The notes under the pieces: generated by a model
Database searches by the model: none
Told to the model about the DNA's origin: nothing
The model's input: only the letters and a program-made list of their open reading frames with translations
Shown: positions 30,331-50,822 of the stretch, piece after piece
Numbering within the stretch: position 1 is the stretch's first letter
Layout of the letters: the number at the start of each line of letters is the position of its first letter
Assembly: GCA_947359465.1 (NCBI GenBank)
Contig: OX375876.1
Coordinates: 82,978,359-83,042,358, forward strand
DNA length: 64,000 bases
Source of the DNA: Metellina segmentata
Lineage: Eukaryota; Arthropoda; Arachnida; Araneae; Tetragnathidae
Direction of reading: 5' to 3'
Made by a program: the position numbers and the translations under genes

Positions 30331-32160
30331 GTTATAGGAAAGCTGAACGTCAAAATTTAACCATTGTTCCTCCTTCACGGAAGAACACAAAAGATTCGAA
30401 AATAGGTACCAGCTAGTTGTACGAGGATAAAAAATATTTGATTGCGGCGTTGTCAAATGATTTGGAACCGTACTATTTGCCATACGTCAGTTTTATTCCA
30501 CTACAGAACAATGAAGAAAGAAAATGTTGAGCACATAAATGTGTGTGAATTTAACTAAAAACTTAACTTTTTTTCAGGCAATTTTTCATCATACCCTGTT
30601 TTGGTGTTTATAGTAAGGTATTTTCTTAATATAGATAATCATCTATCTCTAACATCTGATACATATCTTGATGCATAAATTATTGGTCGATGCTTGATGA
30701 AGTAATTTTGCATGATTTTTGAGGAAGTCCTTGTCAGTACGTCAAATAGAGAAGTTATGATTTCGATTAGTATGTTTAAACAGAATCTATAAGCTATGAT
30801 ATCATACTTTGCTTGCCTGAAACATTGAAGACAATTCATTGAACAAAGGATAAATTAAAGCTTTTTTTTGCACCCTATTGGATATTGTATCAGATGTTTG
30901 TTAAATCTGACAATTTAAAATAAAAACAATAGTTTTGTTTTCTTGATGCTTTCATATTCAACCCTATCTATTCTATTTTGCAATAAAAAATACACTGTTA
31001 GTGTGAATTACCAAAGTACCAATTGGAAAACCAGAAGAACTGTCCGAAACGTAAAACAGCCTAGGTAATTATTTTAAAACAAGAGTAAAATATATTTTCT
31101 CTGTTAATTTACTGAAGAATAGGTCACCAATTTTATTCAGGAATTACAATGAATTGTGACCAAAGACCGTTTACAAAAGAACTGAGTTCCAGATGTCGAA
31201 ATAAGAATTAAAATGTGCTGAAAAGTTTAGCCAGCAAAAACAAAGACATCTTGTATTATCGACGTTTTAGTAATAAGTAACATCCCCAAATAATAATTTT
31301 TTTTTTAAATTCAGTGACATAAAAAAAATGCACAAAAACCTGACGTGATATTTTTAAAACATAAATCATAGTGAGACCATCAGTGACTATTTTAGTGACC
31401 ATGGTTTTCACAGCAGAAAGCAAATCTGGGGTTGACCAAAAAAATTTCGAAAAACATTATTGTTTGTAGCAAATAATAAAAAAAAAAACCCTGAAACACT
31501 AATTTAACATTAGGATATCTAATTTTCAAACACTTACAAATCGGTGAAAAACCCAATAAAATTGATGAACTTTTTTTTCTTTCCGCCTGAAATTGTGTGT
31601 AGAATCCAAATTTGTGATAAAAGATGGGGTTCGTATTGAAATTATCAGAGAAAGCACACAATTTAATATGAAGATGGCCCCTTAGACAAATTTTAAGTAT
31701 TGATATTTGTAGAAAACATTTATCCCCATCGATTGCTACTTTCCGTTTTGTTGTGCGATGTAAATTGTGCAATTGTGATCGCACGAGTCGTTTTTTTTTT
31801 TTTACGGGTATACAATTCTACAATAGAAATTAAAAAGCAATGAAACTGTTTAAAATGGAATTCAAACTTTTAAAATACTTAATAATAGAAAAAGTGTAAG
31901 TATCCTGGAAATACAAACACGAATAAATGATTTTACATTTTTCTTGGTTTCGTCATGGAGGACATTACATTTTAGGGATTTTTGTTTTAATTTAAGCAGA
32001 GAAAAAGTTATTTTCAACACCGTCGCCAGTCTTATGAATATTTTTATCTCATATTTTTGCCCCTTTGCGGGCCAGCGCCCAAACGCCAACACTGCCTATG
32101 TGAGAGCCCTGGCTGAGATCGGTACCCGATAGTATGCAATATTGGTCTGCCCTCATTTTT
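30331..32160. other. Nothing recognised
   Basis: AT-rich. A 130-codon open frame on the minus strand (31392-31784) has no recognisable domain or splice context. Confidence 0.6.
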
Positions 32161-32162
32161 CC

Positions 32163-32197
32163 TGGGCTGTGGTAGCTCAGTTGCAGATTATTAACCA
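32163..32197 (+). mobile_element. Possible truncated tRNA-like SINE head
   Basis: GGGCTGTGGTAGCTCAGTTG contains an A-box-like TAGCTCAGTTGC. It is cut off by the Helitron-like end at 32198, so a B box cannot be checked. Confidence 0.3.
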
Positions 32198-32198
32198 A

Positions 32199-34233
32199 CT
32201 AGCCACTGCGTGGCTAGCCCGGCGTTGCCCGTGACAGTTCTTTTCGTGGGGTCAGGTGTGACCACTGCCAACACCTCTGCTCGCTAATCCCCGGTGATTG
32301 CTACGAACGCAAACCAAATGGGAAATTCGCAGACTATTGATAACATCCATCATGGCGTTGCACGTGGTGTTGGTTTGCTTCGCAAAACAAATTATGAATA
32401 TTGAACTATGGTTTGCTTCGCAAAACAAAATGGAAATTCGTAGCTTATAGGAATGAATTCCCAGCGACTTCCCATATTATGAACTATGGTTTGCTCCGCA
32501 AATTGGATAACAGACATAACGGAGTTGACCGTGGTGTTCGGCGTGACGTCACAATCTCTTGCAAAAATTTAAATATTTTACTAAAAAATAAAATTTAAGA
32601 AAAAAAAAATGAAACGAATAAGGTATCTATCTGGTGTAAAATTTTTCGCAGATTTCAAATCCGTTGAAATTTTCAATGTTTTTATCGATCCCGATAAAAA
32701 AAAAACTAAACAATGCCAGCAGGAAATGTAATTTGTTTATTTTTTGAACACGATGGTTGACGCGACGTCACAATCTCTTGAGAAAATATAAGATATTCAG
32801 TTTGAAAATTTTATTTATTTAAAGAAAATCATATTTTTAGGCATCGATCTAATGTGAAATTTTCCGTAGATTTCAAATCCGTTGAAATTTTTACTCTATC
32901 TTTAATGGTTCAGAGATAGAAAAAAGAACTGAACTCCAGATAAAAGGAATGTTTACAGATTCATTTCTTATGCACAAACAATTCGAGCGAAGAGAAGCAA
33001 AACAAAATTTTTGACTGGCATTGTTTAGTTCTTTTTTGTAAAATCGATATCGTTAAAGGTAGATTAAAAACTTCAACGCATTTGAAATCTCCGGAAAATT
33101 TTACACCAAATCGATACTTTCTTAAATGTGATTTTCTTTAAATAAATAATTTTTCAACTGTAACTTTTGTATTTTTGGAATAGGAATTTAGCCGCATTTT
33201 ACGAAGATTTTGATTACGAACACAAAAAGGGCTATTTATCTCAATTTATAGATAAGATAACTTGAATGGTAACCTTTATTTACTGCTTTATATAAATAGC
33301 AACTAAAAATAGGATCAATATTTAATCGTATTCGATGTTTTGAAGAGTTTACCATAAAGAGGATAATAGGTAAGTTTATTTCTGTTAGATAACGCATACT
33401 GACAACGGTCTGTTTAAGTTTTCATGTTTGGCAAATGTCTTTCTTGTGTAGGCGCCCTATCATAAAATGAAGTGTTTATGTGTGTGTAGGGATTGTTGTG
33501 ACGAATATATGGCACTTACAGTAATGAGATTTGGCACACAGGTAGTTCGAATTTTTGCAATTTTGTGCGAAGCCCAAATTTAAAAATTTAATTTAGAACA
33601 TTTTGAAATGAAGTTAATGAGATATTTAATTATTATTGTTTTATTTGGAATGGCTGCAGCATAAAAGATAGCTGATTCTAAATTTATTTTTTTTCGGTTC
33701 CGTTTGATTTTGCAGAGGAACGATTTGTCAGCAGACTAAACGAACAAATAAAGTTTTAACTGAGTTCTTTTTTCTATCTCCTAGATCGTTAAAGATAGAG
33801 TAAAAATTTCAACGGATTTGAAATCTGCGGCAAATTTAACAATAGAACAATACCTAAAACTATGATTTTCTTTAAAAAATAATTTTAAATTAAAATTTTC
33901 ATTTTTTTCCAATACGAACGCTGTTGCGCAAAAGGACCTTCGTTTGATTCGAGATTCTTTATATCACAGATTTCATTTCCTGCGCTCAGCAAAACAAATA
34001 AAACACAATTTGACTGGCGTTGTTTAGTTGTTTTTTTATTGTAAAATTGGCATCGTTAAAGAAAGGTTAAAAATTTCAATGGATTTGAAAATCTGCGGAA
34101 AATTTTACACCAGATCGATACTTTAAACGTTTGATTTTCTTAAAAAAATAATTTCATTACTTTAAGTGCCACAGATTCGTCAGGACTTTGCGTGCAGAAA
34201 ACAAACTAACACTTCCTTTCATATTATTAGAGA
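32199..34233 (-). mobile_element. Helitron-like element, rearranged copy
   Basis: On the minus strand the 5' end TCTCTAATAATATGAAAGGA starts at 34233 and the 3' hairpin CTAGCCAC-GCA-GTGGCTAG ends at 32199, followed by T. Inside, about 33000-34140 reads in the opposite direction (for example TTGGCACACAGGTAG near 33534 and GGATTTGAAATCTGCGG near 33815), so the copy is a mosaic with an inverted internal part. Palindromes of the TTGGTTTGCTTCGCAAA type recur at 32370-32500. Confidence 0.65.
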
Positions 34234-35077
34234 CTAGCCATTGCGTGGCTAGATCGGCGTTACCCGTGCCCGTGATGTTTGGTTTGTATATGGTGTAACA
34301 TTTTCCGCAGATTTGAAATCCGTTGAAATTTTGAATCTGTCTTTAACGATTCCGATTTTACGAAAAAAGAACTTGACAATCCCAGTCAAAATGTTTATTT
34401 CTATGCTCTCTTTGCTAAAATGAAAATCTATTTTTATTTTTATTTTAAAGCGAATGGCAGGAAATGCAATCTGTTTATTTTTGGAAAGCGAAAGTTCGCG
34501 TGACGTCACAATCTCTTGCGAAAATACAAAAGATTAAAAGAAAATCAAACAAATAAGGTATCTGTTGTAAAATTTTCCACAAATTTCAAATCCGTTAAAT
34601 TTTTTTTATCCTACCTTTAACGATCGCTGAGATAGAAAAAAAGCACTGAAGAACGCCAGTGATAACTTTAGTAATCTTTTGCTTTCCTGGAATCCGTTTC
34701 GCAGGAAATCAAAATGAATGAATCTTGAAACAAACGAAGGTCATTCGAATGTGCTCTATCCCCGGAGATGAAAAAAACTTCGCATGGTTCGAAATGCTGA
34801 CGTCAAGGTGAAACGTGAAGACGAAAGTCTAAATTTTGATGTTTCTTCATTCCTTGGAATTACAGCTGTAGAATGAAGAATGGTGAAATAAATTATTAAA
34901 TTCATTTCAAAATGTTCTAAATTGAATTTTAAAATTCGCCTCGACCCTAAAATTGCAAAAAATTTGGACTGCATGTGTGCCAAATCCCATTACTGTAAGT
35001 GCCTTAGATTCGTTAGGACTTCGCGGGCAAGAAACAAACAAACATACAGACAAACACTTCCTTTGAAATAGTGGAGA
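34234..35077 (-). mobile_element. Helitron-like element, 844-bp copy
   Basis: Minus strand starts TCTCCACTATTTCAAAGGAA at 35077 and ends with the hairpin CTAGCCAC-GCA-ATGGCTAG at 34234. Contains TTTGTCTGTATGTTTGTTTG, ATGGGATTTGGCACAC and two copies of the GGATTTGAAATCTGCGG block. Its 3' CTAG directly abuts the 5' TCTCTA of the next copy. Non-coding. Confidence 0.75.
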
Positions 35078-35189
35078 GAAGGGTTTCGAGTTTATAACTC
35101 AATTCAACTTAAGAGCGTCGTGTACGTGAAGGTTAGTACATATATCGTAAGTTAAATATATCATGACCTCAAATGTCAACATGTTGGCC

Positions 35190-35375
35190 AGGTGTGGAAG
35201 TTTGGAGAGTGGAGTGCATGCTCAGGTGTTAACCTCGTTATCTGACCGTGGTTCAGAACTATGAGGTGTTGTCCTAGGATCTTTTTCTTCGGGATTGTTC
35301 CAGGATCATCGCCAATAGCCTGTAGTGTAGCTGCTTCAATGTGACGCAAATACAACTCCTTTCCACCTTTGCAAA
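35190..35375 (+). mobile_element. SINE body fragment (type 1) with tail
   Basis: GTGTGGAAGTTTGGAGAGTG, then CTCAGGTGTTAACCTCGTTA, CTGACCGTGGTTCAGAACTA and GGTGTTGTCCTAGGATC follow the order of the full SINE body at 51505-51836. The tRNA-like head is missing. Confidence 0.75.
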
Positions 35376-37795
35376 AAACGGCACACATGGATTGGTCGCG
35401 ATTGCTTCTTTTGGGTTCCTTTTTTTGTTAACTTAGAGCTGAAATGATTTGAGTTGCGTTGTTTTTCCAGAAAAGAAATGGCTTTGGCGTTGATTTATTA
35501 AGTTGTCTAAAACTAAACATGACTTCTTTTTTTTTGCAGTATTCGCGCCATCCTCATTTATCAATTTTACTTTAGTCTCTTTATCAATGATTGAAATTTC
35601 TGACAGAAATTCTTATTCTCTTTACTTTTCTGCCTATTTGTTCGGAATATCTAAAAAAGGATTTTCTTTGCTTGTGGACAGCTCTTTATAAGTAGTTATA
35701 TTTAGTGCGTTGATTGAAGACTGATGGAAAAAAATTTTCCGGTTTGATGGAAAATTGTTTACGGCTGTAGAGGTGCCTTGGAGATAGTTGATTGTGCATC
35801 CGGATTCAAGCAGTTCAGTGTTTTAGAGACAAATCAAGTCCCCTTTTCTGAACAAGAAAAATAAAAGATGCAATTAAATCTAATTATAACTCATTACTTA
35901 CTGATTGCATGTGCAAAACTAACAACACAATTTTTTTTCTTTCGTGCTCAAAGACTTTCAGAACGATAGTAATCCTCATATTGCTCGAAGGTAATGTGTC
36001 AGGAAGTGAGATATTGAAATGACAAATGAAAATTATATATGTTGAACATTTAAGGACAAAGCAAAATTTTTTGTTGAGGACAAAAATATTGGTATTAAAT
36101 TGATTTCTTCAAACAGTATTTTGGCGAAAATATACACAAAGGAAATAAGTTATATGAACACAGAAACATTTATCAATTACTTACATTCTGGGATAAAAGT
36201 AGACATGATTTAGTGGTAACGGGGAACTCAGTAGGTCGTAACTTAAATCATAAATATTTCATCACTGAAGTGCTGTCCAGAAAGCTCATGCACCACTGAT
36301 GTTCTCGGATTTTTAACACGAACATATTTGCCTGAAGCTGAACTGATAATTTAGCCGATTAGGATTTCGCCAGAAGTGAAGGGAGATCGAAGGAAAAAAA
36401 GAATTCGCGGACCGACGCCAGAAATCTTGTTTTCGATCGGAAAGTGAGAATAAAAATCGATTACTTATTACGATACACGGGTTGTTGATGTTTTGATTCG
36501 GTTACTTGCGCAATATTTTCACGTTGGGTTGGATGGAAATGATGTCTGGAAGCAGGCTCTTAAGGTCAAAATCCTGAGTTGTAATTATACTTTGATCTTA
36601 AGCTTCTGGAATAACTTTAAAATGCTATGTGAGAAGTTATTCGTCTCATATTCATGAATTGGTGGTGTTTCTCACAAATTTAATTCTGCAAAACCGAAAA
36701 ATTTCCCAAGAGCTAGATTAGAAAGTTGGAAACAGGTAATAGCACACATACTTTTTAGGTTTAGAATGTTTTTCGGTTTTCCCAAAAACTGAGAAGTTTC
36801 AACCACTTTGGTCAAGGAAAAAAATAGCGATTGAGTTTTGTTACTTTTACACGATTTCCTTTGAAGGAAAATACGATTTAATTGCCTACAATTATTCAAA
36901 ATCATTTGGTTGTAAGTAGTGGTGTTTTTTGCTTCCAATCCACTAAAATTTTTTCTTCTAAAATCAATTACAATGAGGGCTTACATTTGAAAAACTTATG
37001 GAATTTTACATTTATACTAAGGTGCACTGTATACTGAAAGATGGACTTGATTTACATTTCTTCTCAAAGAAAAACAAAGATTAACGGTTTGGCCCTTCTT
37101 TTTATCATAGGTTATTTCACTCTCTGTCTAGCTCACTAGCTGAGTTAACCAATTAGAAAGACGAAGTTTTTAACTTTTTACGGAATTGGAATTAATACTT
37201 CAAACAAGTACAAACAACACTACAGAAAGAACTTCCTAAGAGTTGGAACAGAAACTACTTTCACATCCACACGCGTTAAAAAACCGAAACTCCCTGCTTC
37301 ACACTTCTGACCTCATTCAAAAACCATTTGTTCACTGTGAAAGATAGCGCAAAAGAAAATTATTTTTCGCTATTGTATGTTATAAATTTATTTTCTGAAA
37401 AACTCTTTAGTGAAGAAAATGTAACTTCTAAAAGTGAAAATATATTTGGAACTACTATTTTGTACCAATTAAAACCTCAGCTCCTAATTTCGCCTGGTGG
37501 GTTGTAATAAGAACATGGGCAGGCGATATTAGGGACCTACACTTGAAAATTCTCTTGGGGCAACTTTTTGAAGTTTTACTTGTTAACTTAAACTGACATA
37601 AGTAAAAAAGGTATATGATCACTGGAAACAAAAGGAGAATAGTTCCTAGTGATATTCTTTTAGTTTCCAGCTTGATTTCCCATACAAGAGGCCGAGATAC
37701 AGAGAAATAGTTAGTGTAGGCGATACTTGTACCTACCCTGTGTATCCGTGAAAAAAATCATCCGAAAGAAATAAAGTGATTAAAAAATTTAAAGA
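35376..37795. other. Nothing recognised
   Basis: Intergenic or upstream sequence with short chance open frames. A somewhat CpG-richer patch near 36350-36480 has no further signals. Confidence 0.6.
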
Positions 37796-37797
37796 TA

Positions 37798-39191
37798 CAC
37801 TGCTGTTTGTAAAAAATGCAACACCATGAAGGAAACATCCAAATGAAATGAAAATTGCAGCAAATGTCAATTGCAGGATGTTATGCAAAGTAGTAAAGTT
37901 TCAGAGCCACCACGCATGCGTGGAGTGAGCAGCGCCCTCTGAACTGATGCTAAAAGCGTATAAATAGAGGGCTGTAGCGGGACGTTGAAAATAGTGCGCG
38001 GTTATTTTTTAGTAGCGAACGTTTAGTGAGACCTAAGTATGCCTCCACGACGAAATAGGGTGAAATTTCAACAGTTTAAGGAGTTTGAACGGGGGAGAAT
38101 CACCGGCCTTCGTGAAGGAGGATTTTCCAATTGCGCAATAGCAGCTTGTGTGCAGCGGAACAGTTCCAAAGTGATGCGAGTTTCGAAGCAGTGAACCGAC
38201 GAGCACCGGACGACGGAAGGTGACGTCAGCGCGCGATGATAGACACCTTGTCCACATGGCGGTGAATGACCGTACAGCTTCCTACAGGCAGTTGGCAGCA
38301 CTTTGGTCTACTGATACAGGTGTACTAATGTCGGTTTCGTCAACTCGCTGACGTCTACTGCGAAGTGGACTGCGTGCAAGGATTCATTTATACAGGATTC
38401 CCCTCACGCCAAACCATCGGCGTCTGCGTCTGCAATGGGCTCATGAGCACAGAACCTGGCAGGCTGATTGGCAACAAGGTGTCTTTTCTGACGAATCCTG
38501 CTTTAATTTGTGGAACCATGATGGCCGCATTCGTGTTAGACGCTATGCCGTTGAACGCTGCCTTCCAGAGTGCGTTATCGAACGTCATAGTGGCCGAACA
38601 CCCGGAATTATGGTCTGGGGTGCGATTTCGTATCATGGACGATCTCAGCTGCTACGAATTGAGGGTAATCTGAATAGCAACAAGTACGTCCGTGAAGTGC
38701 TAGAGCCCGAAGTCGTTCCCTTCCTTCAAGGCATCCCTGGAGCTATCTTTCAACAGGATAATGCATGCTCACATGTTGCAAGGAATGTTCGAGACTTCTT
38801 TTCAGCCTAATAGTTGCAACTTCTTCCTTGGCCTGCTTATTCGCCGGATATGTCGCCTATTGAGTAAGTGTCGGATTTGGTTGGTCGGCGTCTCGCTCGT
38901 GATCCGCGTCCTACAGCTTTAAAGAACTTTGGTTGCGCATACGAACAATATGGAATTCTCTTCCACAAGCAGACATTCAACATCTGATTCACTCCATGCC
39001 CCGTCGTATAGCAGCACTTATTGCAGCGCGTGGTGGTTACACCAAATACTGATTTTGGACACTTAATATTGTTGTTTTGCTTTGAAAATTTATTCATTTA
39101 TTTGTACTAAAACAAGCCGTTTGTGTATTAAATTTCATTTAATTCTGATGACTCCTACATGGTGTTGCATTTTGTACAACAAACAGCAGTA
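37798..39191 (+). mobile_element. Tc1-like transposon, both ends present
   Basis: About 1.39 kb. Left end CACTGCTGTTTGTAAAAAAT then GCAACACCATG; right end, reversed, TACTGCTGTTTGTTGTACAA then AATGCAACACCATG. TA lies on both sides (37796-37797 and 39192-39193). Carries a degenerate transposase on the plus strand. Confidence 0.88.
38039..39055 (+). pseudogene. Tc1-like transposase, inactivated
   Basis: Starts MPPRRNRVKFQQFKEFERGR with the N-terminal helix-turn-helix (REGGFSNCAIAACVQRNSSK) and is then broken by a TGA and a small deletion. Later blocks in shifting frames: ARDDRHLVHMAVNDRTAS, GVFSDESCFNLWNHDGRIRV (first Asp), TPGIMVWGAISYHGRS, GAIFQQDNACSHVA (second Asp), LLPWPAYSPDMSPIE (Glu). 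All three catalytic positions survive in separate frames but several stops and shifts kill the gene. I associate this lineage with spider genomes; that is recollection. Confidence 0.88.
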
Positions 39192-39193
39192 TA

Positions 39194-40790
39194 TTAAAAA
39201 TACTTAAAAAAAATTTTAAATGACAACAGTGATACAATTTCTTATTCGTGATGAGAAATATCGAAATGCAACGAAATAATCCTCTGTCAAGAACATCAAT
39301 CTACGGGACTATAACCTTGATTTAAAATAAAAATTAAGGTTTATAATACAAACTACAAAAAGCAGATCATTAGTAGTTTAAAGATAAACCACAGAATAAA
39401 TATGACGTGGATGTCCAGGTACTGTTGGGAATAGGAAACAAAAAAAAATTTAAGCTGAGAAAAACAGGAATCTATATCTAAACAAATAAAACGCGCAAAT
39501 TAAAAAAAATATTCATTATTTGATTTAAAATTTCATCGTAAATTAATCTAACGAGATTTTCTCGTTACCTAAAAGTATATCAGGAAAACGCACCAACCCA
39601 GCACTATTAATAACTCGAAAAAGAACATAGTTCGCTTTCACATTTCCTTTGTAAATTAATATCGAATCAGGATTTTCCCGCGTTATCTGAAAGCATGTAC
39701 CTAAAGCACCAATGCTATTAATAACAAACAACGAACTCAGTTGGACTTTTCTCTCTTTATCATCAATCTCAGAAATTTATCAAGTTCAATCCCCTCTCCT
39801 TTACTTTCTCCTAGATGGAAAGGAACAAACTTCCATGACCTTTTGAACCAGAGCTAAAGCAAGAGGGAACTGGTCTATTGCAAAAATCTGCTATTTTACA
39901 AAAATAGGGAAATATAAATTATTAGTAGCTTTAAAGCACAAGTAATGTTTCAAGTTTTGAAGACCTTAATACAGACAAACTTTATGTACCAACTCCTCCC
40001 TTTTGTATAAGTAAAACAATTATCGCGTACCTCCCAGTTTTCATCACAGGCTTTCTTCACTAGTAATTTTCTTAAATAAAAAGTTATTTGGTGAAACATA
40101 AGACAAAGTATTTTGAAAATGTGTATAAATGTTTTCTGTACATTAACGATAGCTTAAAACAGATACTTATTAGAAGTGGAAATTTCAGAGGAAACAAATC
40201 AGACGGAGGATGAAGATTTTATTTCCTGTATATGAAATGCTCTTGCATGATACATAACGAGGTTACCTTAAAATGTAGCTTATAACCGTTTGATCTAATT
40301 GGCGTTGATCAATTAACTATCATATACCAATTAGGAATAAATTATTCTTAAATTGTATTGCATACACGTCGGTTTCTATAAACAAGTAAAGTGAGGACAC
40401 GTTCCACAAACGTAACTATAAGAAGCACTTTCCGCCTTAAAAACACTACTGCGCCACCCACATTTAGCTTGACAGAAAAAGCCTCTCAAAAGGAATAATA
40501 CGCTTTTAAATCTCCAAATTAATCTTAGTTCTTAAAAATAAAACCAAAAAAAATCATATTCAATTCACGTGATTTGTACAACAGAGTATGTACGGTTGTA
40601 GGAATAGTCGAAGAAAAATGTATCTATTTTCAAGCTGTCGGAAACATAATTATTGGTAATAGCTAGACCTTCTTTTTATAATCTCACCCACTGGATAGTG
40701 CCTTTTTATATTGAAACACAGCCCTAAAGTAAAGATAGGGTATTTAAGCGGTTCTAAATGTGTGTGCAAACATACACATTTTAAAGCATA
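39194..40790. other. Nothing firmly recognised; one short internal repeat
   Basis: GCACCAACCCAGCACTATTA (39597) and AAGCACCAATGCTATTAATA (39706) are related, about 104 bp apart. Otherwise unassigned AT-rich sequence between two Tc1 elements. Confidence 0.45.
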
Positions 40791-40792
40791 TA

Positions 40793-42205
40793 CACTGCAG
40801 GCCACCCAAATTGCAACACCAAGAAAGACAAGAGATATCACAACAAAATTTATTTTGTAGATAACATGTTGACCAAGTATCAAATGATTAAATTTATAGA
40901 CTCCTGTGAAGTGTGGTTCCTGCCAAAATCAGTAGCCAGAGTAGCCGCCATTGTTGGAGATCACCGCTGCCACACGCCTCGGCATTGATTCAAAGAGACT
41001 TTGGATGTGTTCTTGGGGTACAGCAGACCAAGCAGCTTCCACACGTTGCCAAAGTTGATCTGGTGTGGCAGCTGGGGATGCAATCTGGGTCAATCGTTGA
41101 GAAACCATGGACCACATGTTTTCTATCGGCGAAAGATCCGGAGAGCAAGCTGGCCAGGGAAGCAATTCAATCTGGCGATTGACGAAGAACCCTTGGACAA
41201 TGCGTGCCACGTGTGGTCGCGCATTATCCTGTTGAATTATGGCTGTGGGCAAGCCCTGAAGGTAAGGAAGGACAATTGGATCCAACACCTCGGAGATGTA
41301 GTGCTGTTTGTTTAAATTACCGGCAATGCGTACTAGAGGAGTGCGATAGTGATATCCAATACCGCCCCATACAATAATTCACGGTGCAAGACCAGTGTGT
41401 CGGTGCATAACGCAGCTGTTCAGCATCCTCTCTCCACGGTGTCTCCAGACTCGAATCCGACCATCGTGGTGTTGCAGACAGAAGCGTGACTCGTCAGTAA
41501 AGACAATTTCATTCCATTCTGCCGTCCACATCCTTCTTTCATCGCACCATTGGCGGCGGAGACGTCTGTGGTTCTGCGTCAAGGGTAGACGAAGCAATGG
41601 ACGTATTGCGGACAGACCACTCTGCTGTAAACGGCGTCGAATGATACGCGCAGACACTGGATGATGCGTTACAGACTGAATGTGCTGTGCTATGGTTCGT
41701 GATGTGGCTGAGCGATCCGTCACTGCCATACGCACAATATGCCTGTCATCACGTGAAGTGGTGCACTGAGGTGGATGCGATCGAACACGTCGGTCCGTCG
41801 TACCCTCCTGCATCCAACGATCAATTACAGTTGTTTGGTCCAACACGTCTACACGACTACCGATTTCCCTGAAAGATAATCCACAATCTCGGTAGGCCAC
41901 TAATCTACCTCTGTCGAACTCGGATACTTGATCAAAAGATGATCGCTGTTTTCTACGAGGCATAATTGATCGTTTTTTTGAAAGAAAAAAAAAACCACAA
42001 AAGAAAAACACAACTGCCGTACTTGAAATCGTCGAAATCTCCAAGCCTTAAATAGCGCTTTGAAGTGGCGCCACAGTCGCGCGTGATGTGCGTCTGCGCT
42101 GAAATTCTAATAATTTGCATATCTCACCTCCGCTGATGCATGTTGTAAATTTCATATTATTTGCATGCTTCCTTCAGGGTGTTGCATTTACGGTGGCCAG
42201 CAGTG
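40793..42205 (-). mobile_element. Tc1-like transposon, nearly intact
   Basis: 1413 bp between TA (40791-40792) and TA (42206-42207). Ends CACTGCAGGCCACCCAAATT then GCAACACC, and reversed CACTGCTGGCCACCGTAAAT then GCAACACC. Carries one long transposase frame with a single internal stop. Related to but distinct from the element at 37798-39191, which lies in the opposite orientation. Confidence 0.93.
40929..41963 (-). pseudogene. Tc1-like DD34E transposase with one in-frame stop
   Basis: Reads MPRRKQRSSFDQVSEFDRGR (ATG at 41963), a paired helix-turn-helix region (SFREIGSRVDVLDQTTV then DRWMQEG, apparently missing a few residues), TSRTIAQHIQSV, IVFTDESRFCLQHHDGRIRV, then a TGA after HRHTGLAP. 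The same frame continues IIVWGGIGYHYRTPLVRIAG, AIIQQDNARPHVARI, LLPWPACSPDLSPIENMW and SMPRRVAAVISNNGGYSGY, ending at 40929. The Asp of QQDN and the Glu of PIEN are 34 residues apart, the DD34E spacing of Tc1. No frameshift is needed. Known: the enzyme cuts and pastes DNA at TA sites. Confidence 0.92.
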
Positions 42206-42207
42206 TA

Positions 42208-50820
<8,613 letters not shown>

Positions 50821-50822
50821 AT

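Noticed and set aside
31392..31784. 130-codon minus-strand open frame
   Set aside because: No domain or homology that I can recognise, no upstream promoter or splice signal; compatible with chance.
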